NCBI GenBank assembly: GCA_902500745.1 | Contig: CABVRS010000008.1 | Coordinates: 1-50,439 of the forward strand | Length of the DNA stretch: 50,439 bases | Direction: 5' to 3' | Source: an uncultured Nitrospira sp. | GTDB taxonomy: Bacteria; Nitrospirota; Nitrospiria; Nitrospirales; Nitrospiraceae | The notes under the pieces: generated by a model | The model's database searches: none | Seen by the model: the letters and a program-made list of their open reading frames with translations, nothing else | Told to the model about the DNA's origin: nothing | Translations under genes and position numbers: made by a program | In this document: positions 8,102-16,545 of the stretch, piece after piece | Position numbering within the stretch: position 1 is the first letter of the stretch | Layout: every line of letters begins with the position of its first letter

Positions 8102-8350
8102 ATGAAGGCTCAGACGACACAACCGTTCCGGGAGAAGAAACCGCACACGATGCAGGTTGAGCAGCCTAACGTGCCTGTGTCAACTCGCAAAGCAGCAGGT
8201 TCGGCACAAGCTGCAGTCGACGATTTACACGCCCGCATCACGGCACGAGCCTATGAACTGTATGTTGAGCGCGGCTGCCGAAATGGCTACCACCTCGAAG
8301 ATTGGCTGGATGCAGAACGAGTCATTCTGGATCGCGCAGTCACCAAATAG
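8102..8350 (+). CDS. DUF2934 family protein, 82 aa
   Basis: The C-terminal half carries the DUF2934 signature: DDLHARITARAYELYVERG, then RNGYHLEDWLDAERVI. The family consists of short soluble proteins of unknown function, often in several copies per genome. The first 40 residues are low in structure and lysine/glutamine rich. The ATG at 8102 is preceded by AAAGGAG; the frame stays open upstream but without family similarity. The gene lies between the winged-helix gene and a run of relics. Confidence 0.7.
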   Translation: MKAQTTQPFREKKPHTMQVEQPNVPVSTRKAAGSAQAAVDDLHARITARAYELYVERGCRNGYHLEDWLDAERVILDRAVTK

Positions 8351-8425
8351 GATTTGCCGTGGCGTTGACGCGCCGAGCAATTCATTGTCTGTCGAGACAA
8401 GCCAGGGTCTCCACAAGGCAGTGCA

Positions 8426-8521
8426 GCCAAGAACATCACCCTGAGCATTATCAAGACCAATATCGGTTCCATCAGCGGTCACGTGTGTCCCTTGCGGCAA
8501 TTGCTGGACCTTGCGCCTTAG
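8426..8521 (+). pseudogene. Relic: N-terminus of archaeal-type FBP aldolase/phosphatase
   Basis: Reading from 8426, the frame gives AKNITLSIIKTNIGSISGHV followed by CPLRQLLDLAP and a stop at 8519. This lines up well with the start of class V fructose-1,6-bisphosphate aldolase/phosphatase, whose conserved opening is (I/V)TLSVIKADxGSIGGH with the metal-binding Asp and His. Here the Asp (KAD) has become Asn (KTN). The remaining 330 or so residues of the enzyme are missing. The relic lies 0.5 kb upstream of an operon with PEP synthase, PGK and an archaeal-type GAPDH, the same gluconeogenic route. The match is from memory of the family, over about 25 residues. Confidence 0.55.
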
Positions 8522-8745
8522 TCACGAGGTCATCCAGTCAGATCAAGAAAGGTGTATTTCTGGGGAGTTTCTTCACAGCGTCATCTCGAAATTGTTTCCA
8601 ATCTCCCCAATGTCCAACATTGAGTCGCGGAGTTGATGTGACAGTAACTTCGTGAAATTGCAGTGCTCAACGGCTGGCGCAGGAGACGGCGTGGATCTTG
8701 TCGGAGATTCGACGTCTCCCAACACCGTACCCAAGAGAGGTGTCC

Positions 8746-8946
8746 ATGGAGAGCCAGACGGATAGGAACCGTCGGATCGCGGGCGTCGTCATTCGTTTTC
8801 GGAGCTGCGAGCGTGATGAGATCGTTCTTGAATGCCGAGGCCTCGTGTGGAATTAGGTCTTCCTGGCCGTTGATCCTCTCAGTTGAAACGGCGGTGTAGT
8901 ACCGCAGTTGAGCCGACCAGGTATCTACACGCTGCGCGTACCAGAG
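8746..8946 (+). pseudogene. Decayed copy of the winged-helix gene
   Basis: Read from the ATG at 8746, this stretch parallels the intact gene at 7649: DDIVLECPELTWNQVFIVIDRLS there corresponds to DEIVLECRGLVWN*VFLAVDPLS here, and the wing GCYTVHL to GIYTLRV. In-frame stops are at 8854 (TAG where the intact copy has CAA) and after the LS pair (TGA). The frame is kept along the whole length, so decay is by point mutation. Spacing and order suggest a local tandem duplication. Confidence 0.65.
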
Positions 8947-8990
8947 CACGTTGGAGCCGAGCGTATGATCAGCATGGTCGGTGGATGGTG

Positions 8991-9605
8991 ATGAGAAACA
9001 CGATGTGGCAAATCCGCATTCATGGGCGGGGTGGGCAAGGGGTCGTGACGGCGGCAGAACTGCTCGCGATGGCGGCGTTCATGGACGGCAAATATGCCCA
9101 GGCCTTTCCGAGCTTCGGGTCGGAACGGATGGGAGCACCGGTTGTGGCGTTCTGCCGCGTCGCTGAGGGAGCCATCCGCACGCGCGAAACGGTGACGCGC
9201 CCTGATGTTGTCATCATTCAGGATCCGACGCTCCTGCATCAGGTCGACTTGTTCGGAGGGCTCGCCCCCCTCGGGTTTGTGTTGATCAATTCGACCCAGA
9301 CCCTCGATGCACTCCACATTGAGGAATTTCTCTCAACGCTGCCCCTCGGCCATGTGTGTGCGTTCTCTGCCACGGACCTCGGGCTGAAATACCTCAAGCG
9401 ACCCATTGCCAATGGGCCACTGCTGGGTGCGTTCGCCGCGATTACCGGACTGATCCGGCTTGCCTCCGTGGAGTCAGCGATTCAGCAGAAATTCCCAGGT
9501 GCGGTCGGGGAGGCGAATCGGGCTGCCGCGCGGGAAGCGTTTGACGTTGTCACCACTTCTATTACTGAACAAAGGGGAATCGTACACCATGCGCATGCAG
9601 ATTGA
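8991..9605 (+). CDS. porC: Pyruvate:ferredoxin oxidoreductase gamma subunit, 204 aa
   Basis: The gamma domain of 2-oxoacid:ferredoxin oxidoreductases, which contacts coenzyme A and helps shape the complex. The start IRIHGRGGQGVVTAAELLA is the family signature (GRGGQG), followed by FPSFGSERMGAPVVAFCR, also typical. The C-terminus INSTQTLDALHIEEFL and NGPLLGAFAAITGL fits the gamma Rossmann-like fold. The ATG at 8991 was chosen over 9003 on length. Its end overlaps the alpha gene by 17 bases, so translation is coupled. It is the first gene of a porC-porA-porB-flavoprotein operon. Substrate (pyruvate versus other 2-oxoacids) is inferred from the alpha and beta subunits. Confidence 0.9.
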   Translation: MRNTMWQIRIHGRGGQGVVTAAELLAMAAFMDGKYAQAFPSFGSERMGAPVVAFCRVAEGAIRTRETVTRPDVVIIQDPTLLHQVDLFGGLAPLGFVLINSTQTLDALHIEEFLSTLPLGHVCAFSATDLGLKYLKRPIANGPLLGAFAAITGLIRLASVESAIQQKFPGAVGEANRAAAREAFDVVTTSITEQRGIVHHAHAD

Positions 9606-10842
9606 GGGTTCCCAAGCCGTGGCTGATGCTATTGCACTCTGCCAACCTGAGGTCATTGCGGCCTATCCCATTTCCCCACAGACGCACATTGTCGAACGGT
9701 TATCACGCAAGACCAAGCAAGGCCACATCGGACGCTGCCAGTTTCTGAACGTAGAATCCGAGTTTGCCGCCTTGAGTGTCCTGATTGGCGCCTCGGCTTC
9801 CGGCGCGAGGACCTACACGGCGACGAGCAGTCAGGGGCTGCTCTTTATGGCCGAGGCGGTCTACAACGCAGCCGGACTAGGACTCCCGATTGTCATGACC
9901 ATCGCCAACCGGGCGATCGGCGCGCCGATCAATATTTGGAACGATCATTCGGACAGCATGGCGTTGCGCGATGCTGAGTGGATTCAGTTGTTTGCCGAGG
10001 ATAATCAGGACGCCGTCGATCTCCACATTCAAGCGTTCCGTCTGGCCGAATCGCTGAGTTGCCCGGTGATGGTCTGCATGGACGGGTATGTGCTGACGCA
10101 CGCCTACGAACCAGTGGACGTGCCGGACGCCGTTCAGGTGAATGCCTATCTTCCTCCCTATGATCCGGTACAGGTCCTTGATCCTGAACGTCCGGTTTCC
10201 ATCGGCGCCATGGTGGGGCCGGAGGCGTTTACCGAAGTTAAATATTTCTCGCACCAACAACATCTTCGAGCGCTAGAGGTCATGCCGGAATTGGTGGAGG
10301 CCTTCGAGCAACATTTTCAGCGACGATCCGGCGGACTCTGCTCCGCTTATCGCATGGAGGATGCCGACATCGCGGTGATTGCCATGGGGTCGGTCATCGG
10401 AACGATCAAAGACGCCGTGGACGAACTGCGAAACACAGGTGTCCGGGTCGGCTGCGTCAAAATCGGATGCTATCGGCCCTTTCCGAAGTTTCAGGTAAGC
10501 GCACTGCTAGAAAAGACGACGCGGGTGATTGTAGTGGAGAAAGACCTTGCCGTCGGCATGGGAGGGATCGTCTCTGCCGACGTCCAATCAGCGCTCCAAG
10601 GACGGCAGATTTCCGTCCACACCGTCATTGCAGGATTGGGAGGACGTTCCATCTCCACATCTTCGTTGAAGCACATGATCCTGGAAGCTCGTGCAGAACG
10701 TCTGACAGAACCGTACTTCTTGGACCTCAACAAGACAGTGATCGAGCAGGAGCTCGCTCGACGGCGCGACATCCGACGGGCTGGTCCAGTCGCGGAGCAT
10801 ATGCTGCAAACCATGAATGTGATCGGAACGAAAGTGAGTTGA
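9589..10842 (+). CDS. porA: Pyruvate:ferredoxin oxidoreductase alpha subunit, 417 aa
   Basis: The alpha subunit forms part of the thiamine pyrophosphate site of the enzyme that interconverts pyruvate + CoA and acetyl-CoA + CO2 with low-potential ferredoxin. Visible marks are the N-terminal EGSQAVADAIALCQPEVIAA, the YPISPQTHIVERL motif typical of pyruvate enzymes, FLNVESEFAALSVLIGASASG with the Glu that activates thiamine, and TATSSQGLLFMAEAVYNAAG. The C-terminal third (from about residue 245) is the transketolase-C-like domain (IAVIAMGSVIGTIKDAVDEL). The ATG at 9589 lies inside the gamma gene; AAAGGGG precedes it. Its TGA overlaps the beta ATG in TGATG, again a coupled arrangement. In an autotroph with the reductive TCA cycle this enzyme works towards pyruvate synthesis. 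Confidence 0.92.
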   Translation: MRMQIEGSQAVADAIALCQPEVIAAYPISPQTHIVERLSRKTKQGHIGRCQFLNVESEFAALSVLIGASASGARTYTATSSQGLLFMAEAVYNAAGLGLPIVMTIANRAIGAPINIWNDHSDSMALRDAEWIQLFAEDNQDAVDLHIQAFRLAESLSCPVMVCMDGYVLTHAYEPVDVPDAVQVNAYLPPYDPVQVLDPERPVSIGAMVGPEAFTEVKYFSHQQHLRALEVMPELVEAFEQHFQRRSGGLCSAYRMEDADIAVIAMGSVIGTIKDAVDELRNTGVRVGCVKIGCYRPFPKFQVSALLEKTTRVIVVEKDLAVGMGGIVSADVQSALQGRQISVHTVIAGLGGRSISTSSLKHMILEARAERLTEPYFLDLNKTVIEQELARRRDIRRAGPVAEHMLQTMNVIGTKVS

Positions 10843-11843
10843 TGGACGAGGCGATGACGACGGAACGCATAAAGTTTTATCAGACCGGCACCTTCACGGC
10901 TGGGAACCGTTTGCTCGATGAAGCGACGCGGACCGTCCAATCCCGGTTGGATCGGACCAATTCGCTCAACTCCGGTCACCGAGCCTGCCAAGGTTGCGGC
11001 GAAGCGCTCGGGGCGCGTTACGCGCTCGATGCCGCCATGCGTGCCAGCCACAATCAATTGATTGCCGTGAATGCAACCGGCTGTCTGGAGGTCTTTTCCA
11101 GCCCCTATCCCGAAAGCGCTTGGCAAATTCCCTGGATGCATTCGCTGTTCGGCAATGCACCGGCGGTGGCGAGCGGGATCGCCGCGGCGCTTCGTGCCAA
11201 GAGGCGTGACGACGTGACGGTGATCGCGCAAGGGGGTGACGGAGCGACGGTCGACATTGGGTTCGGTTGTCTGTCCGGGATGTTTGAGCGAAACGATGAC
11301 GTCCTGTATCTCTGTTACGACAACGAAGCCTACATGAACACCGGCATCCAACGCTCTGGGGCGACCCCTCCGTTCGCCCGAACCAACACGACGCAAGCCG
11401 TGGGTGAGCATCCCGGCAACCCGATTGGGAACGGGAAGAACGTGCCACGGATTGCCCTCGCGCATGGGATCCCCTATGTCGCGACGGCCTCTGTGGCCGA
11501 TCTCCATGACCTGGAACGAAAAGTCACGAAGGCGATCGGTGTTCGCGGGGCTCGGTATATCCATGTGCACGTGCCTTGTCCGCTGGGGTGGGGCTCGGAC
11601 CCCGCACACACGATGAAGGTGGCGCGCCTGGCGGTGGAATCCGGGCTGTTCCCTCTGTTCGAGGCCGAATTCGGAAAAATCATCTGCTCCACGCCGATTC
11701 GCCGCAAAGTTCCTGTCGAACGCTATCTGGAGCTACAGACTCGATTCAAGCATCTGTTCGGTCCGCCGCAGGACACGGAAGCCCTCGCCGCGATCCAAGC
11801 AATGGCAGATGACAACATCGCTGTTTATGGACTGATGGAATAG
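10842..11843 (+). CDS. porB: Pyruvate:ferredoxin oxidoreductase beta subunit, 333 aa
   Basis: The thiamine- and iron-sulfur-binding subunit. It shows the cysteine motif HRACQGCGEALGARYALDA, then NATGCLEVFSSPYPESAW (third cluster cysteine region and pyruvate-type motif), the thiamine motif GGDGATVDIGFGCLSGMFER and DNEAYMNTGIQRSGATP, which are standard for pyruvate-specific PorB. The last cluster cysteine may be that in HVHVPCPLGWG. It starts at the ATG overlapping the porA stop; an ATG at 10854 is an alternative. The flavoprotein gene follows after 8 bases. With no separate delta ferredoxin subunit in the operon, that role is probably taken by the C-terminal domain of the next protein. Confidence 0.92.
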   Translation: MDEAMTTERIKFYQTGTFTAGNRLLDEATRTVQSRLDRTNSLNSGHRACQGCGEALGARYALDAAMRASHNQLIAVNATGCLEVFSSPYPESAWQIPWMHSLFGNAPAVASGIAAALRAKRRDDVTVIAQGGDGATVDIGFGCLSGMFERNDDVLYLCYDNEAYMNTGIQRSGATPPFARTNTTQAVGEHPGNPIGNGKNVPRIALAHGIPYVATASVADLHDLERKVTKAIGVRGARYIHVHVPCPLGWGSDPAHTMKVARLAVESGLFPLFEAEFGKIICSTPIRRKVPVERYLELQTRFKHLFGPPQDTEALAAIQAMADDNIAVYGLME

Positions 11844-11851
11844 AGGCACCT

Positions 11852-13480
11852 ATGGAACGCACACCATTTGCCATCACGCTCGATCCGAACACGAGCCTGG
11901 CCAACCACACGGGAAACTGGCGCACGATAAAACCGATCTATGTCGATCGCTTGCCACCGTGCAACCACGCCTGCCCGGCCGGCGAGAACATTCAGGCCTG
12001 GCTCTATCATGCTGAAGAAGGGGCCTACGAAGAAGCATGGCAACAGCTCATGCAGGACAACCCGATGCCCGCGATCCACGGCCGCGTCTGTTATCACCCC
12101 TGTGAAAGCGCCTGTAATCGTGGGCATATCGATGAGGCCGTCAGCATTCACGCGGTGGAACGGTTCCTGGGTGATCAGGCGATCGCGCAAGGGTGGCGGG
12201 TGGCGTGCGCTCCACGGACGGGGAAGAACGTGTTGGTCATCGGCGCCGGTCCAGGCGGACTCTCCACGGCCTATCACTTGGCTCGGATGGGGCATCAGGT
12301 CACCATTCATGAAGCCGGTCCACAAGCTGGCGGCATGATGCGGTACGGCATCCCCAAGTACCGACTGCCGCGTGAGATCGTGGATGCCGAAGTCGCAAGA
12401 ATTCAATCCATGGGTGTCACGATTAGGCTGAACAGCCGAGTCGACGATCTTGAGGCAACCATGGCGGAAGGACGATTCGACGCCGCCTTTCTCGCGCTTG
12501 GCGCGCATCTAGCCCGGCGCGTCGAAATTCCGGGGGTCGATGCCAAGCGGGTTCTCGATGCCGTCAGGTTCTTGCGCGACATGGAAGGGGCGGCTCGCCC
12601 CAAGCTAGGACGCCGCGTCGCGATCTACGGTGGAGGCAACACGGCCATCGACGTGGCACGCAGTGTCGAGCGGTTGGGGATGGAACCGGTCATCATTATT
12701 TACCGTCGAGATTTGGGCCATGCGCCGGCGTTTGCCAGCGAAATCACGGAAGCCCAGGACGAAGGCGTGCAGTTCCAATGGCTACGAAGGATCGCGCAAG
12801 GTGACGAATCGACATTGACAGTCGAGGAAATGGCACTCGATGAACAAGGGAAACCACAACCGACCGGTCGCTTCGAAAGGATCGAAGCCGATAGCGTGAT
12901 TCTGGCGTTGGGGCAACGGGCCGATACCGGTTTTCTTCGTCGGGTATCCGGGTTGCGTGTACGGGAGGACGGAACCATCGAAGTGGATGGGACGATGATG
13001 ACTGGCCGTCCCGGTATCTTCGCCGGCGGAGACATGGTGCCAGGCGAGCAATCCGTCACGGTGGCCACCGGCCAGGGGAAGAAGGCCGCCCGCCACATCG
13101 ATGCCTATTTGCGCGGCTCCGCGTACGTCAAACCGGAAGCTCATGAGCCGGCGACCTTCAGCCGTTTGAACACCTGGTACTACACCGACGCAGACGCCTC
13201 GAAGCAGCCGTTACTGAATCTGGTGCGGCGTCGGTCGAGTTTTGATGAGATCGTCGGCGGCCTTGATGCGGACACCGCGCTCTTGGAGGCACGCCGCTGT
13301 CTGTCCTGCGGCAACTGCTTCAACTGTGACAACTGCTATGCGGTGTGTCCCGACAGCGCCGTGATCAAGCTCGGACCTGGGAAGCGGTATGCGATCAACT
13401 ACGACTACTGTAAAGGATGCGGGCTCTGCGCGGAGGAATGTCCCTGCGGCGCCATCGACATGGTGAGAGAAGTGAAATAG
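11852..13480 (+). CDS. GltD-like NAD(P)H flavoprotein fused to a 2[4Fe-4S] ferredoxin domain, 542 aa
   Basis: Three parts are visible. Residues about 30-105 form the Fer4_20 cluster domain (CNHACPAGENIQAWL, CYHPCESACNRG). Residues about 120-440 are a two-dinucleotide flavoprotein of the GltD/NfnB type: FAD site VLVIGAGPGGLSTAYHLARMG, the GGMMRYGIPKYRLP motif, NAD(P) site VAIYGGGNTAIDVARSVERLG and the closing GIFAGGDMV. The C-terminus (about 480-542) is a ferredoxin with CLSCGNCFNCDNCYAVCP and CKGCGLCAEECPCGAIDM, resembling the PorD delta subunit. It directly follows porCAB by 8 bases. The likely role is to pass electrons between NAD(P)H and the oxidoreductase. Which pyridine nucleotide is used, and whether the reaction is bifurcating, cannot be read from sequence. 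Confidence 0.85.
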   Translation: MERTPFAITLDPNTSLANHTGNWRTIKPIYVDRLPPCNHACPAGENIQAWLYHAEEGAYEEAWQQLMQDNPMPAIHGRVCYHPCESACNRGHIDEAVSIHAVERFLGDQAIAQGWRVACAPRTGKNVLVIGAGPGGLSTAYHLARMGHQVTIHEAGPQAGGMMRYGIPKYRLPREIVDAEVARIQSMGVTIRLNSRVDDLEATMAEGRFDAAFLALGAHLARRVEIPGVDAKRVLDAVRFLRDMEGAARPKLGRRVAIYGGGNTAIDVARSVERLGMEPVIIIYRRDLGHAPAFASEITEAQDEGVQFQWLRRIAQGDESTLTVEEMALDEQGKPQPTGRFERIEADSVILALGQRADTGFLRRVSGLRVREDGTIEVDGTMMTGRPGIFAGGDMVPGEQSVTVATGQGKKAARHIDAYLRGSAYVKPEAHEPATFSRLNTWYYTDADASKQPLLNLVRRRSSFDEIVGGLDADTALLEARRCLSCGNCFNCDNCYAVCPDSAVIKLGPGKRYAINYDYCKGCGLCAEECPCGAIDMVREVK

Positions 13481-13565
13481 AGGGGACCGACCTGTGTATG
13501 TGACGCTGGGGTGGCAGCTCTTCTGCCGACAGAACTCGCACAATCGATGAGAGAGGATGGCAGCC

Positions 13566-14048
13566 ATGGCCTTAGCACAACGAGCATGCAGCGGCACCGC
13601 ATTGGTTCTGTGCGCTGTTCTGGTCGGCCCGGTACATGCGGCGAAGGTCAGTGATGCCGCCGCGACACATGAGTGGATGTCAACACCGGTGCGAACCGCC
13701 GCAGAACAGATGCTTGCCGCGATGCCCGACGACTACTACAGTATCAAGGGCGTCGCGGCCGAGAAGGCGATCGCCACCGGCGTACCCCACGTGCTCGATG
13801 TACGCGAACCAAACGAGTTTGCGGTTGAGCATATTCCGGGCGCCAAAAACGTCCCGCTCCGCAGTCTCATGACAGCCATCGACGACCTCCCGGGCGACAA
13901 AGCGGCGTCATTGATTGTCTACTGCAAAACCGGACATCGGGGTGCTATCGCGTTAGCCGTACTGAGGATGCTCGGTTACGCGAACGTGCTGAGCCTCTAC
14001 GGTGGATTGGACGGCTGGAAGGCTGCGGGCTTCGTCATTGAAAAATAG
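13566..14048 (+). CDS. Periplasmic rhodanese-domain protein, 160 aa
   Basis: A signal peptide (about residues 1-26, ending VHAAK) is followed by a single rhodanese domain with HVLDVREPNEFAVEHIPGAK and the active-site loop YCKTGHRG, where the cysteine accepts sulfur or a redox partner. The C-terminus LSLYGGLDGWKAAG is the usual rhodanese end. The start at 13566 was preferred over the ATG at 13557 because the AGAGAGG ribosome site is at the correct distance. It lies 85 bases after the flavoprotein and 33 before ppsA, within the same direction, so it may be co-transcribed with the carbon genes although no metabolic link is obvious. Sulfurtransferase activity is inferred. Confidence 0.85.
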   Translation: MALAQRACSGTALVLCAVLVGPVHAAKVSDAAATHEWMSTPVRTAAEQMLAAMPDDYYSIKGVAAEKAIATGVPHVLDVREPNEFAVEHIPGAKNVPLRSLMTAIDDLPGDKAASLIVYCKTGHRGAIALAVLRMLGYANVLSLYGGLDGWKAAGFVIEK

Positions 14049-14081
14049 CGCCACGAGAAAAGTGGCAGAAGGAGTTGAGAC

Positions 14082-16523
14082 ATGTCGTATACCGCTACCA
14101 CTACCCAAGCCAGGATCCGCTGGTTTGAGGACATTGGAATCGACGATATCCCGTTGGTTGGGGGTAAGAATGCCTCGCTGGGCGAGATGTACCGGGAATT
14201 GGCCTCACGGGGTGTGAAGGTTCCCAATGGGTTTGCCATTACGGCCGAGGCCTATCGCTCGTTTCTTCGCGAGACCGGGTTGGATCAGCGGATCACACAG
14301 ATACTCCATGGGCTGGACACGCGCGACCTGGACAATCTCCGTCAGCGGGGGAGACAGATCCGTCAGGCCATGCTGGCGGCCAGTCTCCAGCAGGATCTCG
14401 AACAAGCCATCGTAGAGGCCTATGACCGGCTGAGTGATGGGCATGTTGATCTGGTGGATGTTGCGGTCCGGAGCAGCGCAACCGCAGAAGACCTTCCGGA
14501 TGCCAGCTTTGCCGGCCAGCAGGAAACGTACCTCAACGTGCAGGGCCATCAGGCGCTCCTGGATGCCTGCAAGCGGTGCTTTGCTTCACTGTTTACCGAC
14601 CGCGCGATCTCCTATCGGGTCGATAAGGGATTCGATCACTTCAAGATTGCGTTGTCGATCGGTGTCCAGCGCATGGTGCGGTCGGATCTGAGCGCATCAG
14701 GGATCATGTTTTCGATCGATACGGAGACCGGCTTTCGCGATGCCGTGCTGATCAATGCCTCCTATGGATTAGGAGAAAACGTCGTGCAAGGGGCCGTGAA
14801 TCCCGATGAATACTACGTCTTCAAGCCCACCCTCAGGCAGGGATTCCGGCCGATCCTCCAGAAGATGCTGGGCAGCAAAGAGTTCAAGCTCGTGTACGAC
14901 GTCGGCGGGAGCAAGTTGGTCAAGAATGTGCCGGTTCCACCAGATGATCGCGCCAGATTTGTGATCACAGACGACGAGATTCTCACGTTGTCACGATGGG
15001 CCTGCATGATCGAAGACCATTACAGTGCCAAGAAGGGTCGGACCAGCCCCATGGATATGGAATGGGCGAAAGACGGGCATACGGGCGAACTCTTTATCGT
15101 CCAGGCCCGGCCGGAAACCGTGCAGTCGCAAAAGCGCCAAGACTCGCTTGAACTGTATCGGTTAGGTCGGAAAGGCAAGGTGCTGCTCACCGGCCGAAGT
15201 GTCGGCAGCAAAATCAGCCTTGGGCCGGTTCGCGTCGTCAAACACCTCCAACAGCTGCGAGATTTCACGAGCGGCGATGTCTTGGTCACGGACAAGACGG
15301 ATCCGGATTGGGAGCCGGTGATGAAGAAGGCGTCAGGCATCATCACGAATCGCGGCGGCAGAACATGCCATGCCGCCATTGTGAGTCGAGAACTCGGCGT
15401 TCCGGCTATCGTCGGAACGGGCAATGCCACGGAGGTGCTGCGGGACGGCCAGATGGTTACGCTGTCGTGTGCCGAGGGTGATACGGGATTTGTCTACGAA
15501 GAGGCACTCCCCTTCACCGTGCAGCGCGTTGAGCTCAGCGACCTCACAAGACCGAGGACCAAGATCATGATGAACGTCGGAAACCCTGAAGAGGCCTTCG
15601 CGTTGTCCTTCATCCCCAATGACGGCGTCGGGCTGGCGAGAGAGGAGTTCATCATCTCCACCTATATAAAGGTACATCCCCTCGCACTCCTCAACTATGA
15701 CCGGTTGGACGATGCTGCGGTCAAGGCTGAGATCGACCGACTGACAGTGGGCTACGCCGACAAGGCCCAGTTCTTCGTGGACAAGCTGGCCCAAGGGGTT
15801 GCGATGATTGCGGCAGCCTTCTATCCCAAGGACGTCATCGTCCGACTCAGTGACTTCAAATCCAACGAGTATGCCAGCCTGGTCGGGGGAAGAGGCTATG
15901 AGCCGACTGAGGAGAATCCCATGATTGGCTTCCGCGGCGCCTCTCGCTACTACGATTCACGCTATCAGGCCGGGTTTGCCTTGGAGTGCCGTGCGATGAA
16001 GAAAGTCCGTGGCGAGATGGGACTCACCAACGTGAAGCTCATGATCCCGTTCTGCCGCACCGTCGAAGAAGGGCGACTGGTCCAGGCTGAAATGGCGAAG
16101 CATGGGCTTACGCGCGGTGAGAACGGGCTCGAGATCTACGTCATGTGCGAAGTTCCGAGCAATGTCGTGTTGGCGGATCAGTTCGCTGAGGTCTTTGACG
16201 GATTCTCCATCGGGTCCAACGATCTTACCCAATTGACGCTTGGGGTGGATCGAGATTCCGAGATCATCGCCCATCTGTTCGATGAGCGTAACCAGGCGGT
16301 GACATCAATGATGGCATCGGTGATTACAACGGCCAGGAAGAAGGGGAAGAAGATCGGCATCTGCGGACAGGCCCCGAGCGACTATCCAGAGGTGGCCTCG
16401 TTCCTGGTCGAACAAGGCATCGACAGCATCTCGCTCAACCCTGACGCGGTCCTCAAGACCACGATGGCCATTCTGAAACTGGAACAGGGTTTACAGAGGG
16501 GACCCGCACAACGAACTGGCTGA
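14082..16523 (+). CDS. ppsA: Phosphoenolpyruvate synthase, 813 aa
   Basis: Converts pyruvate, ATP and water to PEP, AMP and phosphate, the first step from pyruvate towards sugars. The order is: N-terminal ATP-grasp domain (VGGKNASLGEMYREL, VAVRSSATAEDLPDASFAGQ), phosphohistidine swivel domain with the catalytic His in NRGGRTCHAAIVSRELG (about residue 429), and the PEP/pyruvate-binding barrel (KSNEYASLVGG, IGSNDLTQLTLGVDRDS, GICGQAPSDYP with the catalytic Cys). The length is usual for PpsA. The ATG at 14082 follows AGAAGGAG. Next is pgk after 22 bases. Position after porCAB means that pyruvate made by POR can be fed straight into gluconeogenesis. Pyruvate phosphate dikinase is a less likely alternative, as the length and motifs fit PpsA. 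Confidence 0.95.
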   Translation: MSYTATTTQARIRWFEDIGIDDIPLVGGKNASLGEMYRELASRGVKVPNGFAITAEAYRSFLRETGLDQRITQILHGLDTRDLDNLRQRGRQIRQAMLAASLQQDLEQAIVEAYDRLSDGHVDLVDVAVRSSATAEDLPDASFAGQQETYLNVQGHQALLDACKRCFASLFTDRAISYRVDKGFDHFKIALSIGVQRMVRSDLSASGIMFSIDTETGFRDAVLINASYGLGENVVQGAVNPDEYYVFKPTLRQGFRPILQKMLGSKEFKLVYDVGGSKLVKNVPVPPDDRARFVITDDEILTLSRWACMIEDHYSAKKGRTSPMDMEWAKDGHTGELFIVQARPETVQSQKRQDSLELYRLGRKGKVLLTGRSVGSKISLGPVRVVKHLQQLRDFTSGDVLVTDKTDPDWEPVMKKASGIITNRGGRTCHAAIVSRELGVPAIVGTGNATEVLRDGQMVTLSCAEGDTGFVYEEALPFTVQRVELSDLTRPRTKIMMNVGNPEEAFALSFIPNDGVGLAREEFIISTYIKVHPLALLNYDRLDDAAVKAEIDRLTVGYADKAQFFVDKLAQGVAMIAAAFYPKDVIVRLSDFKSNEYASLVGGRGYEPTEENPMIGFRGASRYYDSRYQAGFALECRAMKKVRGEMGLTNVKLMIPFCRTVEEGRLVQAEMAKHGLTRGENGLEIYVMCEVPSNVVLADQFAEVFDGFSIGSNDLTQLTLGVDRDSEIIAHLFDERNQAVTSMMASVITTARKKGKKIGICGQAPSDYPEVASFLVEQGIDSISLNPDAVLKTTMAILKLEQGLQRGPAQRTG

Positions 16524-16545
16524 GACACACAGGGAGGACGGACCG

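Noticed and set aside
10491..11609. Long reverse-strand open frame (372 codons) opposite porA/porB
   Set aside because: It is a shadow of the oxidoreductase genes on the other strand: no domain pattern, many Arg/Pro/His, and the forward frames show clear conserved motifs.
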